From: Mesorhizobium sp. NZP2077
GTDB taxonomy: Bacteria; Pseudomonadota; Alphaproteobacteria; Rhizobiales; Rhizobiaceae
DNA length: 64,000 bases
Reading direction: 5' to 3'
NCBI RefSeq assembly: GCF_013170805.1
Contig: NZ_CP051293.1
Span: 4,160,001-4,224,000, forward strand
The position numbers were made by a program, and so were the translations under genes. Every line of letters starts with the position of its first letter. Position 1 is the first letter of the stretch. The notes under the pieces were generated by a model. That model did no database searches. It saw only the letters and a list, made by a program, of their open reading frames with translations, and was not told the origin of the DNA. Shown in pieces: positions 39,591 to 47,668 of the stretch.

Positions 39591-40214
39591 ATGGAACAAA
39601 TGATGTTCGCGCAGCCTGTCAGCCGGCGCCTTTTGCTCAGAGGTGCCGCCAGCCTTGCGGCTCTGGCACCGCTGCCGGCCTGGGCAAGGATCGCGCCGAC
39701 GGTCACGGAAGTGGCCTTCGATCCGGCGATACCGGCACTTGGCAATCCCAAGGGGGATGTGACCATTGCCGAATTCGTCGACTACCAGTGCCCTGTGTGC
39801 AAGCTCGTCTTTATCGAATTGAAGAAGCTGATGGCCGAGGATCACGGCATCCGGCTGGTGATGAAGGACTGGCCGATCTTCGGTGACGTCTCGCGTGACG
39901 CGGCGCGGATGGCATTGTCGGCCGGCCCATATTATTCCGCCGCCGTCGATGCGCTGATGGCCAACGAACGTGGGCTTTCCGCGCATCGCACCGACGCTAT
40001 TCTCGGTGCGATCGGTGTCGATGTTGCCGGCGCGCGTACCGGTCTCGCTGCCCGTCAGCCGGAGATCGATGCCTTGCTGTCGCGCAACGATGCCCAGGCA
40101 ACAGCCTTCAGGCTGCAGGGCACACCGGCGCTGGTGATCGGCGGCAGACTGTTCAAGCGCGGCATGCCGGTTGCGGACCTGCGCGAGGCCGTGGCCAGGG
40201 CCCGCGCCGGCTAA
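39591..40214 (+). CDS. DsbA-family thiol-disulfide protein, Tat-type signal
   Basis: The 207-residue protein has a twin-arginine signal SRRLLLRGAASLAAL (about residues 11-25) and a DsbA-like thioredoxin fold with the active-site motif Cys67-Pro-Val-Cys70 in DYQCPVCK. The cis-Pro region GTPALVIGG and the helical insert fit the Com1/BdbD-like DsbA group. It should act in the periplasm on disulfides. ATGs at 39600 and 39603 are alternative starts. Confidence 0.82.
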   Translation: MEQMMFAQPVSRRLLLRGAASLAALAPLPAWARIAPTVTEVAFDPAIPALGNPKGDVTIAEFVDYQCPVCKLVFIELKKLMAEDHGIRLVMKDWPIFGDVSRDAARMALSAGPYYSAAVDALMANERGLSAHRTDAILGAIGVDVAGARTGLAARQPEIDALLSRNDAQATAFRLQGTPALVIGGRLFKRGMPVADLREAVARARAG

Positions 40215-40295
40215 GTGCGGATTCCAGCGCTTGAAAGGCCGCCTCCAGTCTGCCAGAAGGGCCGCTTGGACTTGGACGTTTAGCGGGACGAAGCC

Positions 40296-40532
40296 ATGAA
40301 GGCGTTTTTCGTGCAGATCAAATGCGAGCTCGGCAAATCCTATGAGGTTGCCAGCGCGCTTGCCGACGCCGAGATTGCCTCGGAAATCTACTCCACCGCC
40401 GGCAATTACGACCTGCTCGCCAAATTCTATGTCGATGACGAGGAAGACGTCGGCCATTTCGTCAACGAGAAGGTACAGATTCTCCCCGGAATCAAGGACA
40501 CCTTCACGGTCGTCACCTTCCGCGCCTTCTAG
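40296..40532 (+). CDS. Stand-alone Lrp/AsnC ligand-binding domain protein
   Basis: The 78-residue protein is only the C-terminal alpha-beta ligand domain of the Lrp/AsnC family: KAFFVQIKCELGKSYEVASAL, EIYSTAGNYDLLAKFYVDD and FTVVTFRAF. No DNA-binding domain is present. Such single-domain proteins form ring oligomers and may sense amino acids or modulate full-length Lrp proteins. It lies 170 bases before the ATP-grasp gene and could be outside that operon. Confidence 0.85.
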   Translation: MKAFFVQIKCELGKSYEVASALADAEIASEIYSTAGNYDLLAKFYVDDEEDVGHFVNEKVQILPGIKDTFTVVTFRAF

Positions 40533-40702
40533 CGAGAAATGCATCTGCCCGGGCACGAGGCAAAGCCTGATCAAGGTCATATTTCGACTGCCTCAATTTT
40601 AGGCAGGCGCAACATACTGATCGTCCGGATCTCCCAAATCACCGATTGCGCTTGATTTTCTCCGGCGACGCCAGTGAAATGGCGTCACAGGGGAGTATGC
40701 GA

Positions 40703-42115
40703 TTGGCTGCGTTCGATGAAATGCTTCCGGAAGTCTCCGGATTGAGAAGACCGTATTCGGCTTATGATCGCTGGCTGAAGGAGCAGGATCCAGCCAGGCT
40801 TACCGAGAAGATGCAGGACGCCGAACGCGTCTTCCGCAAGACCGGCATCACCTTCGCCGTCTATGGCGAGCAGGAGGCGTCCGAACGGCTGATCCCGTTT
40901 GACATCGTTCCACGCATCATTTCAGGCAATGAGTGGCGGCGCCTGACGCAAGGCATCGAGCAGCGCGTGCAGGCGCTGAACGCTTTTCTCGACGATATTT
41001 ATCACCGCCAGGAAATCCTGCGCGCCGGCCGCGTTCCCAGGGAATTGATCGCCAAGAACGAGGCCTTCCTGCCGGAAATGATCGGCGTGCGGCCGCCTGC
41101 TGGCGTCTACACCCACATTATCGGCGTCGATATCGTCCGCATCAGCGAGGACGAGTTTTACGTGCTGGAGGACAATGCGCGCACACCGTCCGGTGTCTCC
41201 TACATGCTGGAGAACCGCGAAACGATGATGCAGCTGTTCCCCGAGCTGTTCCAGAAGATCAAGGTGCGGCCGGTCGAGAACTACCCGCAGCTGCTGCGCC
41301 AGTCGCTGGCGGCGGTGCGGCCGCAGAGCACCAAGGGCGCGCCGACCATCGCGGTGCTGACCCCCGGCAGTTTCAACTCCGCCTATTTCGAACACGCTTT
41401 CCTTGCCGACCAGATGGGCGTGCAACTGGTCGAGGGCCAGGATCTGCGCGTTGTCGACGGCCATGTCGCGATGCGCACGACCGAAGGCTACAAGCAGATT
41501 GATGTGCTTTACCGCCGGGTGGATGATTCCTTCCTCGACCCGCTGACCTTCCGGCCGGATTCAGCCCTTGGCATACCTGGCATCATGGATGTCTACCGGG
41601 CCGGCAACATCACCATCGCCAACGCGCCGGGCACCGGCATCGCCGACGACAAGGCGATCTATTCCTATATGCCGGAGATCATCGAATTCTACACCGGCCG
41701 CAAGGCGATCCTCGGCAACATCCCGACCTGGCGCTGCTCGGAGCCGGACAGTTTGAAATATGTGCTCGAGCACATTCATGAGCTGGTGATCAAGGAAGTG
41801 CATGGTTCCGGCGGTTACGGCATGCTGGTCGGCCCGGCAGCGACCAAAAAGGAATGCGAGGCGTTCGCCAAGAAGCTGGCGGCCAAGCCTTCGAACTATA
41901 TCGCCCAGCCGACGCTGGCGCTGTCGACCTGCCCGATCTTGACGGAAAAGGGACTGGCGCCGCGCCACGTCGACCTCCGACCCTATGTTCTGGTTTCCGA
42001 CCGCATCCAGATCGTGCCTGGCGGCCTGACGCGCGTGGCGCTGAAGGAAGGCTCGCTAGTCGTCAACTCCTCGCAAGGTGGCGGCACCAAGGACACATGG
42101 GTGCTGGATGATTGA
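40703..42115 (+). CDS. Circularly permuted ATP-grasp protein of the Anbu cluster
   Basis: About 470 residues from TTG 40703, preceded at seven bases by AGGGGAG, giving (M)AAFDEMLPEV. Family features (COG2308, circularly permuted ATP-grasp type 2) include YDRWLKEQDP, VYGEQEASERLIPFD, YVLEDNARTPSGVSYMLENR, NIPTWRC and VKEVHGSGGYGM-like IKEVHGSGGYGML. The family is predicted to ligate amino acids or peptides with ATP. In-frame starts at 40646, 40679 and 40697 exist. It heads the set ATP-grasp, alpha-E, transglutaminase, Anbu peptidase. Confidence 0.9.
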   Translation: MAAFDEMLPEVSGLRRPYSAYDRWLKEQDPARLTEKMQDAERVFRKTGITFAVYGEQEASERLIPFDIVPRIISGNEWRRLTQGIEQRVQALNAFLDDIYHRQEILRAGRVPRELIAKNEAFLPEMIGVRPPAGVYTHIIGVDIVRISEDEFYVLEDNARTPSGVSYMLENRETMMQLFPELFQKIKVRPVENYPQLLRQSLAAVRPQSTKGAPTIAVLTPGSFNSAYFEHAFLADQMGVQLVEGQDLRVVDGHVAMRTTEGYKQIDVLYRRVDDSFLDPLTFRPDSALGIPGIMDVYRAGNITIANAPGTGIADDKAIYSYMPEIIEFYTGRKAILGNIPTWRCSEPDSLKYVLEHIHELVIKEVHGSGGYGMLVGPAATKKECEAFAKKLAAKPSNYIAQPTLALSTCPILTEKGLAPRHVDLRPYVLVSDRIQIVPGGLTRVALKEGSLVVNSSQGGGTKDTWVLDD

Positions 42116-42136
42116 TTTTCATTTGAAGGGTTTTGA

Positions 42137-43078
42137 ATGCTTTTAGGCCGGACCGCCAACGGGCTTTACTGGATGAACCGCTATATCGAGCGGGCCGAAA
42201 ACATGGCGCGGCTGGTCGATGCCGGGCTGCGCATGGCGCTGACCCGCACCCAGAGCGCTTCTGAAGAATGGAATTCGGTGCTGCTCAGCGCCGGCTCCGA
42301 TGTCACCTTCAAGCAGAAGCATTCGGAATACACGGCCGCCAACGTCTCCGACTTTCTGCTGCGCGATACATCGAACCCGTCGAGCACGATGTCTTCGATC
42401 GAGACGGCCCGCAACAATGCCCGCATGGTGCGCACCGCGCTGACGCGCGAGACCTGGGAAAGCATCAACGAAGCCTGGATGTCACTCAAGCGGATGCTGG
42501 CCAGGCCGATCGACGAACGCGACCTGCCAAGCGTGCTTGACGCGATCAAGCGCGAGACGGCGCTGATCCGCGGCTCGTTCTACGGCACCATGCTGCGCAA
42601 CGAGATCTTCGACTTCTCGCAGCTCGGCACCTATGTCGAGCGCGCCGACAATACGGCGCGCATCCTCGACGTGAAATACTACGTGCTGTTGCCGTCGATC
42701 TCCTGGGTCGGCTCGACGCTCGACAACTATCAGTGGGAATCGATCCTGCGCTCGGTGTCGGCGCATCGCTCCTATCGCTGGGTCTACGACGCCGACTACA
42801 AGCCGACCAACATTGCGGACTACCTGATCCTCAATGTCCGCATGCCGCGTTCGCTGACCTTCTGTTATCGCTTCCTTTCCGAACACCTGAAATTCCTCAG
42901 CGACGATTACGGCGAACGCCATGCCTGCCACGCGACGGCGGAAAAAACGCAGGCAATGCTAAGGGCAGGGTCGATCAAGGACATATTCGACGCCGGGCTG
43001 CACGAATTCCTGGCCAATTTCATTCGCGACAACACCAAGCTCGGCGACGAGATCGCGCAAGATTACCGGTTCAATTGA
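42137..43078 (+). CDS. Alpha-E domain protein of the Anbu cluster
   Basis: The 313-residue, mainly helical protein starts MLLGRTANGLYWMNRYIERA, the hallmark of the alpha-E family (COG2307), with YVERADNTARILDVKYY in the middle. It always accompanies the permuted ATP-grasp protein, sometimes fused to it. Its activity is not established. It starts 21 bases after the ATP-grasp stop with AAGGG as ribosome site. Its stop codon lies in the first bases of an inserted repeat. Confidence 0.9.
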   Translation: MLLGRTANGLYWMNRYIERAENMARLVDAGLRMALTRTQSASEEWNSVLLSAGSDVTFKQKHSEYTAANVSDFLLRDTSNPSSTMSSIETARNNARMVRTALTRETWESINEAWMSLKRMLARPIDERDLPSVLDAIKRETALIRGSFYGTMLRNEIFDFSQLGTYVERADNTARILDVKYYVLLPSISWVGSTLDNYQWESILRSVSAHRSYRWVYDADYKPTNIADYLILNVRMPRSLTFCYRFLSEHLKFLSDDYGERHACHATAEKTQAMLRAGSIKDIFDAGLHEFLANFIRDNTKLGDEIAQDYRFN

Positions 43079-43147
43079 GCATGATCCCGAACCGAAGGAC
43101 CGCGTCAGCGAAAAGTGGGCTCCGGTGTTCGGGCGAGATCATGCTCA
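43076..43147 (+). repeat. Rhizobial intergenic palindromic repeat inside the Anbu operon
   Basis: Perfect 11-base inverted ends TGAGCATGATC and GATCATGCTCA enclose CCGAACCG...AAAAGTGGG...CCGGTGTTCGG. The type, with GCATGATC ends and a GAAAAGTGGG core, is common between genes of Rhizobiales. The first TGA is the alpha-E stop codon. It separates the first two genes of the cluster from the last two. Confidence 0.85.
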
Positions 43148-43163
43148 CAAACGGAAAATAGAC

Positions 43164-43958
43164 ATGCGGCTCAAGATCACCCACCGGACCGAGTATCGCT
43201 ACGACGCGCCGGTGCAGTATCTGCTGCAGCGGCTGCGGCTGCTTCCGGTCAGCGGGTCGACGCAGACCGTCTTGTCCTGGGCGCTGACGATCGAAGGCGC
43301 ACGCGAAGAGGTCCGCTTTGTCGACCATTTCGGCAACGACACAAGGCTGTTGAGCGTCGAGGGCGAGCGCGACTTCATCACGGTCGAGGCAGCAGGCGAA
43401 GTGGTGACGCGCGACACCGCGGGCGTCTCCGGCCCGCATCAGGGCTTTACACCGCTCTGGCTGTACAGCCATGAAACGCCGCTGACGACGATCGGCAGCG
43501 GTATTCGGGAACTCGCCGGTTCAGTCGGTAGCGGAACCGATATCGAACGGCTTCACCGGCTGATGGCTGTGATCGGCGAGCGCGTCATCTATACTCCCGG
43601 CACCACCAATGCCGCGACGCCGGCCGAGGTGGCCTTGGCGCTGAAAACCGGTGTCTGCCAGGATCACACCCACATCTTTGCCGCCGCGGCGCGCTGCATG
43701 GGCTTTCCAGCCCGTTACGTCAGCGGCTATCTGATGCTGGATGCGACGGTAGAGCAGGCGGCAAGCCATGCCTGGGCCGAAGCTTATGTTTATGGACTGG
43801 GCTGGGTTGCCTTCGACGCGGCAAACGGCATTTCTCCTGACGAACGTTATGTAAAGGTGGCAACGGGCCGGGACTACCGTGATGCCACGCCGGTGTCGGG
43901 AATTCGACTGGGACAGGCGGAAGAACAGCTTGCGGTCACCGTCACGGTAGAGCAGTAA
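43164..43958 (+). CDS. Transglutaminase-like cysteine protease/peptidase of the Anbu cluster
   Basis: The 264-residue protein starts MRLKITHRTEYRYDAPVQYL, the N-terminal bacterial transglutaminase-like domain, and has a complete catalytic triad: Cys165 in TGVCQDHTH, His202 in ASHAWAEAY, Asp218 in AFDAANG. It lacks a signal peptide, so it works in the cytoplasm. Third gene of the cluster, after the palindromic repeat. Whether it cuts or joins peptides is not known. Confidence 0.9.
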   Translation: MRLKITHRTEYRYDAPVQYLLQRLRLLPVSGSTQTVLSWALTIEGAREEVRFVDHFGNDTRLLSVEGERDFITVEAAGEVVTRDTAGVSGPHQGFTPLWLYSHETPLTTIGSGIRELAGSVGSGTDIERLHRLMAVIGERVIYTPGTTNAATPAEVALALKTGVCQDHTHIFAAAARCMGFPARYVSGYLMLDATVEQAASHAWAEAYVYGLGWVAFDAANGISPDERYVKVATGRDYRDATPVSGIRLGQAEEQLAVTVTVEQ

Positions 43959-43989
43959 TCCGGCAAGGATTGCTGCCAGAAGAGATTCC

Positions 43990-44721
43990 ATGACCTATTG
44001 CGTCGGGCTCAAGATCGATCGCGGGCTCGTGTTCATGTCGGACACGCGCACCAATGCCGGTATGGATTCGATCTCGACCTTCAAGAAGATGCATGTCTGG
44101 GAGGAGCCCGGCGAGCGCGTCATCGTGCTGATGTCGGCGGGCAATCTGGCGACGACGCAGGCCGTGGTCAGCCTGCTCGAAGAGCGCACCAAGGCGGTGG
44201 CCGATCGCCGCGCGACATTGCTCGAAACGCCGTCGATGTATCAGACGGTGCGGCTGGTCGGCGACACGGTCAAGGAAGTGATCGCGCACTCTTCGCCCGC
44301 CGGCGAGAAGGCCGATTCCTATTTCAATGCCTCCTTCATCCTGGGCGGGCAGATCAAGGGCAGCCCGCCGCGGCTGTTCATGATCTATCCCGAGGGAAAC
44401 TTCATCGAATCGACCGACGACACGCCGTTCTTCCAGATCGGCGAGACAAAATATGGCAAGCCGATCATCATCCGCGCCTATGAGCGCACGATGAGCCTTG
44501 CCGAGACGGTGAAGCTGCTTCTTGTGTCGTTCGATTCGACGCTGAAATCGAACCTGTCGGTCGGCCTGCCGCTCGACCTGCTGTTCCTGGAGAAGGACGC
44601 TTTCAAGGTTGGCCTGAAGAAGCGGATCGGCCAAGACGACCAGTATTACCGCACGATCTCGGACGGCTGGTCGAATGCGCTGAAGACGGCCTTCGCCAGC
44701 CTGCCGGACTTTCCCGGATAG
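43990..44721 (+). CDS. Anbu-type proteasome-related peptidase
   Basis: The 243-residue protein (COG3484, Anbu: ancestral beta subunit) begins MTYCVGLKIDRGLVFMSDTR. After removal of Met1, Thr2 would be the N-terminal nucleophile, with Asp18 and Lys32/Lys33 (FKKM) as the partner residues of proteasome beta subunits. Further features are MSAGNLATTQAV and NASFILGGQIKG. Anbu differs from HslV and lacks a known ATPase partner. It is the last gene of the cluster and its substrates are unknown. Confidence 0.92.
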   Translation: MTYCVGLKIDRGLVFMSDTRTNAGMDSISTFKKMHVWEEPGERVIVLMSAGNLATTQAVVSLLEERTKAVADRRATLLETPSMYQTVRLVGDTVKEVIAHSSPAGEKADSYFNASFILGGQIKGSPPRLFMIYPEGNFIESTDDTPFFQIGETKYGKPIIIRAYERTMSLAETVKLLLVSFDSTLKSNLSVGLPLDLLFLEKDAFKVGLKKRIGQDDQYYRTISDGWSNALKTAFASLPDFPG

Positions 44722-44775
44722 AACGCGCCTGACAGATCGAGGGCGCCGGCGAGGCGATCATGTCGGGAGGACTCG

Positions 44776-46191
44776 ATGGACAATGATGATTTCCGGCAGT
44801 GGTCGCGGCGCGCCGCCGACTGGGGCACCGACTACCGCGCCAATTTGCGCGAACGGCCGGTGCGGCCGCTGGTCGAGCCCGGCGATATTTTCAGGAGCAT
44901 CGAGGTTTCGCCACCCGAAGATGCCGAGCCAATGGACAGGATCTTCGCCGATTTCGAGGAGAAGATCGTGCCGGGCATGACCCATTGGCAGCATCCACGC
45001 TTCTTTGCTTATTTTCCCGCGAACGCCGCACCAGTGTCGGTGGTGGCGGAATATCTGGTTTCGGCGATGGCCGCGCAATGCATGCTGTGGCAGACATCGC
45101 CGGCGGCGACGGAACTCGAGACCCGCACCGTCGACTGGATGCGCCAGGCGCTCGGTCTGCCGGAAGGGTTCTCCGGCGTGATCCAGGATTCGGCCTCGTC
45201 GGCGACACTGGCCGCCGTGCTGACCATGCGCGAGCGGGCGCTGGATTGGCAAGGCAACAAGAAGGGCCTGGCCGCGCAGGGCCGGTTGCGCATCTATTCG
45301 TCGGATCAGGTGCACACCTCGATCGACCGGGCGATCTGGGTCTCGGGCATAGGCGAGGACAATCTCGTGCGCATCCCGGTCGCCGGCCGTTTTCGCGCCA
45401 TGGACACGGCAGCGCTTGAGGCGGCGATCGTCGCCGACCGGGAAGCCGGCATGCTGCCCGCGGGAATTATCGCCAGCGTCGGCGGCACGAGTACTGGCGG
45501 CACCGATGACGTCGCCGCCGTTGCCGCGGTGGCGAAGCGGCATGGGCTCTATCTGCATGTCGATGCCGCCTGGGCCGGATCGGCGATGATCTGTCCGGAA
45601 TTCCGGCATTTCTGGAACGGCGCCGAACGTGCGGATTCGATCGTCTTCAATCCGCACAAGTGGTTGGGCGCCCAGTTCGATTGCTCGATCCAGTTCCTGC
45701 GCCAGCCGGAGGACCTGGTTCGCACCCTGGCGATAAAACCGGAATTCCTAAAGACGCATGGCCGCGACGGCATCATCAACTATTCCGAATGGTCGGTCCC
45801 ACTCGGCCGGCGTTTCCGGGCCCTGAAACTGTGGTTCCTGCTGCGCGCCCACGGAATGGAAAACCTGCGCGCGATGATCCGCAACCATGTCGCCTGGAGC
45901 GAGGGCCTTGCTACACGGCTGGCCGGGGAGCCGGATTTCGACATTGTCAGCGAACCGATGCTGTCGCTGTTTTCGTTCCGGCACAAGGCGGCCTCAAGCG
46001 CCGATGCCGACGCGCACAATCTGCGGCTGGTCAATGCGATCAACGACGATGGCCGCATCTACCTGACGCAGACGCGGGTCGATGGCAAGGTGGCGATCCG
46101 CTTCCAGGTCGGCCAGTTTGAAGCAACGGCGCAAGATGTCGATGCAGCCTTCGAAGTGATTTGCGAATGCGCAAGGTCAATTGTCGCCTGA
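44776..46191 (+). CDS. PLP-dependent aromatic amino acid decarboxylase-like enzyme
   Basis: The 471-residue group II decarboxylase starts MDNDDFRQWSRRAADW. It has THWQHPRFFAYFPAN (substrate pocket of aromatic decarboxylases), QDSASSATLAAVL, LHVDAAWAGSAMI (PLP-binding Asp) and FNPHKWLG with the Schiff-base Lys295. It resembles eukaryotic-type DOPA/tryptophan decarboxylases. The substrate cannot be told from sequence alone; some family members act as aldehyde synthases. It appears to stand alone, 54 bases after the Anbu gene. Confidence 0.87.
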   Translation: MDNDDFRQWSRRAADWGTDYRANLRERPVRPLVEPGDIFRSIEVSPPEDAEPMDRIFADFEEKIVPGMTHWQHPRFFAYFPANAAPVSVVAEYLVSAMAAQCMLWQTSPAATELETRTVDWMRQALGLPEGFSGVIQDSASSATLAAVLTMRERALDWQGNKKGLAAQGRLRIYSSDQVHTSIDRAIWVSGIGEDNLVRIPVAGRFRAMDTAALEAAIVADREAGMLPAGIIASVGGTSTGGTDDVAAVAAVAKRHGLYLHVDAAWAGSAMICPEFRHFWNGAERADSIVFNPHKWLGAQFDCSIQFLRQPEDLVRTLAIKPEFLKTHGRDGIINYSEWSVPLGRRFRALKLWFLLRAHGMENLRAMIRNHVAWSEGLATRLAGEPDFDIVSEPMLSLFSFRHKAASSADADAHNLRLVNAINDDGRIYLTQTRVDGKVAIRFQVGQFEATAQDVDAAFEVICECARSIVA

Positions 46192-46242
46192 CAACAAAGC
46201 ATGCGAATACACAGCGGGTCACCGCACTGCTTAGAGGGCCAT

Positions 46243-46647
46243 GTGAGCGCGAAGGGTGGGAAAACAACAGAAAGCCTGGCGGGCATCTGGCACGGGCGAT
46301 ATTTTTATCCGCGTGACCTGGAACCGGTCTCTTTTGTCGCGACGCTGATCGGGACTGCTACAAGGCTCACAGGCGCAGTTCACGAACCCGCGCCTTCGCT
46401 GGACGGTTCGATAGTTTACGCGACGATACTGGGAGATCGCGCAGGGAGCATCGTCACTTTCGTGAAGACATATGACAACGTCAAACGGAACGCACATGCG
46501 ATCGAATATGATGGTGTTCTGAATGGTGATGCCACCGAGATCGAGGGCGCTTGGCGAATCACGGGCTACTGGTCCGGCACGTTCCTGATGATACGTTCGG
46601 CCGGCAAGGCAGTGTCCGTTTTCCGAAAAGCCGTCGAACAGGTTTGA
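46243..46647 (+). CDS. Hypothetical protein, start uncertain
   Basis: About 134 residues from a GTG at 46243 that follows AGAGGG by four bases, reading (M)SAKGGKTTESLAGIWHGRYF and then beta-rich segments (FVATLIGTATRLTGAVHE, GVLNGDATEIEGAWRI). An ATG at 46201 would add 14 residues but has no ribosome site. No signal peptide. Family not recognised. It ends about 125 bases before glpR. Confidence 0.6.
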   Translation: MSAKGGKTTESLAGIWHGRYFYPRDLEPVSFVATLIGTATRLTGAVHEPAPSLDGSIVYATILGDRAGSIVTFVKTYDNVKRNAHAIEYDGVLNGDATEIEGAWRITGYWSGTFLMIRSAGKAVSVFRKAVEQV

Positions 46648-46727
46648 CACGCCAAGTCGGCATTGCGCGGCGGTTTGCCGTTGGAAACAGCGAATTCCAT
46701 TAGCCGGCTTATACCTTCCCATCTCTT

Positions 46728-46764
46728 TCGTTTTCAGCTACAAGCAAGAAAAACGAAAACGGGA
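46728..46764. promoter_or_regulatory. Inverted TTTCG/CGAAA sites upstream of glpR
   Basis: TTTCGTTTTC and, 12 bases on, GAAAAACGAAAAC form an inverted pair 15-50 bases before the glpR start. The TTCG core agrees with known GlpR operators, so autoregulation is likely. Confidence 0.5.
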
Positions 46765-46773
46765 GGTCGCTCT

Positions 46774-47541
46774 ATGTATCTGTCGCCACGCCATGCCGAG
46801 ATCATCCAGATGGCCAAGGACCATGGCCGCGTGCTGGTCGACGATCTGGCCACGCATTTCAATGTGACGCCGCAGACCATTCGCAAGGATCTCAACGACC
46901 TCTGCGACCAGCGGCTGCTTTCGCGCATCCATGGCGGGGCATTGTTCCCCTCCGGCATCGAGAACATGGAGTATGAGGCCAGGCGCAAGATCGCGGCGGA
47001 CGAGAAGGAAGCAATCGGCCGTGCGGCGGCAAGGCTGATCCCCGACAACGCCTCGCTGTTCATCAACATCGGCACCACGACGGAAGCGGTCAGCAAGGCG
47101 TTGCTCGACCACAATGGCCTCATGGTCATCACCAATAATATCAATGTTGCCAACAGGATGCGCATATATCCCTCGATCGAGGTGGTGATTGCGGGCGGGG
47201 TTGTGCGCGGTTCGGATGGCGGTGTCGTCGGCGAGGCGGCGGTCGACTTCATCAGGCAATTCAAGGTCGACTACGCCGTTATCGGCGCCTCTGCCATCGA
47301 CCATGACGGCGCCTTGCTCGATTTCGATTTTCGTGAGGTGAAGGTGGCGCAGGCGATCATCGCCAATGCCAGGCACGTCATCCTGGTTTCCGACCAGACC
47401 AAATTCGAGCGCACGGCGCCGGTGCGCATCGGCCATCTGTCGCAGGTCAACACCTTCATCACCGACCGCTGCGACATCCCCTCGGTGCGCAAGATCTGCG
47501 AGGAAGCCGAGGTTCAACTGATCGAGACATCGCTCGGCTAG
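46774..47541 (+). CDS. glpR: DeoR-family glycerol-3-phosphate repressor GlpR
   Basis: The 255-residue DeoR-family protein has an N-terminal helix-turn-helix (YLSPRHAEIIQMAKDHGRVL, VTPQTIRKDLNDLCDQ, SRIHGGA) and a sugar-phosphate sensor domain with INIGTTTEAVSKAL and GGVVRGSDGGVVG. It should bind glycerol-3-phosphate and release the operators upstream of itself and glpD. The ATG at 46774 follows GGGAGG; the frame upstream overlaps the promoter. It is directly followed by glpD and the transporter genes. Confidence 0.9.
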   Translation: MYLSPRHAEIIQMAKDHGRVLVDDLATHFNVTPQTIRKDLNDLCDQRLLSRIHGGALFPSGIENMEYEARRKIAADEKEAIGRAAARLIPDNASLFINIGTTTEAVSKALLDHNGLMVITNNINVANRMRIYPSIEVVIAGGVVRGSDGGVVGEAAVDFIRQFKVDYAVIGASAIDHDGALLDFDFREVKVAQAIIANARHVILVSDQTKFERTAPVRIGHLSQVNTFITDRCDIPSVRKICEEAEVQLIETSLG

Positions 47542-47558
47542 GCGCCCTTGGTGCTATC

Positions 47559-47574
47559 ATCACAGGCCTGTGAT
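47559..47574. promoter_or_regulatory. Perfect 16-base palindrome between glpR and glpD
   Basis: ATCACAGGCCTGTGAT is a perfect inverted repeat without a loop, so a dimeric protein site is more likely than a terminator. The binding protein is unknown; the half-site CCTGTGAT differs from the GlpR-type TTCG sites next to it. Confidence 0.5.
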
Positions 47575-47575
47575 A

Positions 47576-47630
47576 TTTCGTTTGACATTCGTTCTCATTT
47601 CGAAATAATCCCAATACGGTTTCGTAAAAC
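47576..47630 (+). promoter_or_regulatory. Cluster of TTCG-core operator-like sites upstream of glpD
   Basis: Four TTCG elements occur at 47577, 47589, 47599 and 47621 in TTTCGTTT, ATTCGTTC, TTTCGAAAT and TTTCGTAAAA contexts, roughly one helical turn apart for the first three. They resemble the motif upstream of glpR and E. coli-type GlpR half-sites. They end about 40 bases before the glpD start. Confidence 0.55.
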
Positions 47631-47668
47631 CTAAAAATGCTGCAATGCGAAATCGCGGGAGGATTTCT

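Noticed and set aside
40588..40606. CTGCCT-N7-AGGCAG hairpin before the ATP-grasp gene
   Set aside because: Six pairs only, T-run sits in the loop and not after the stem, so not a convincing terminator; left out as a feature.
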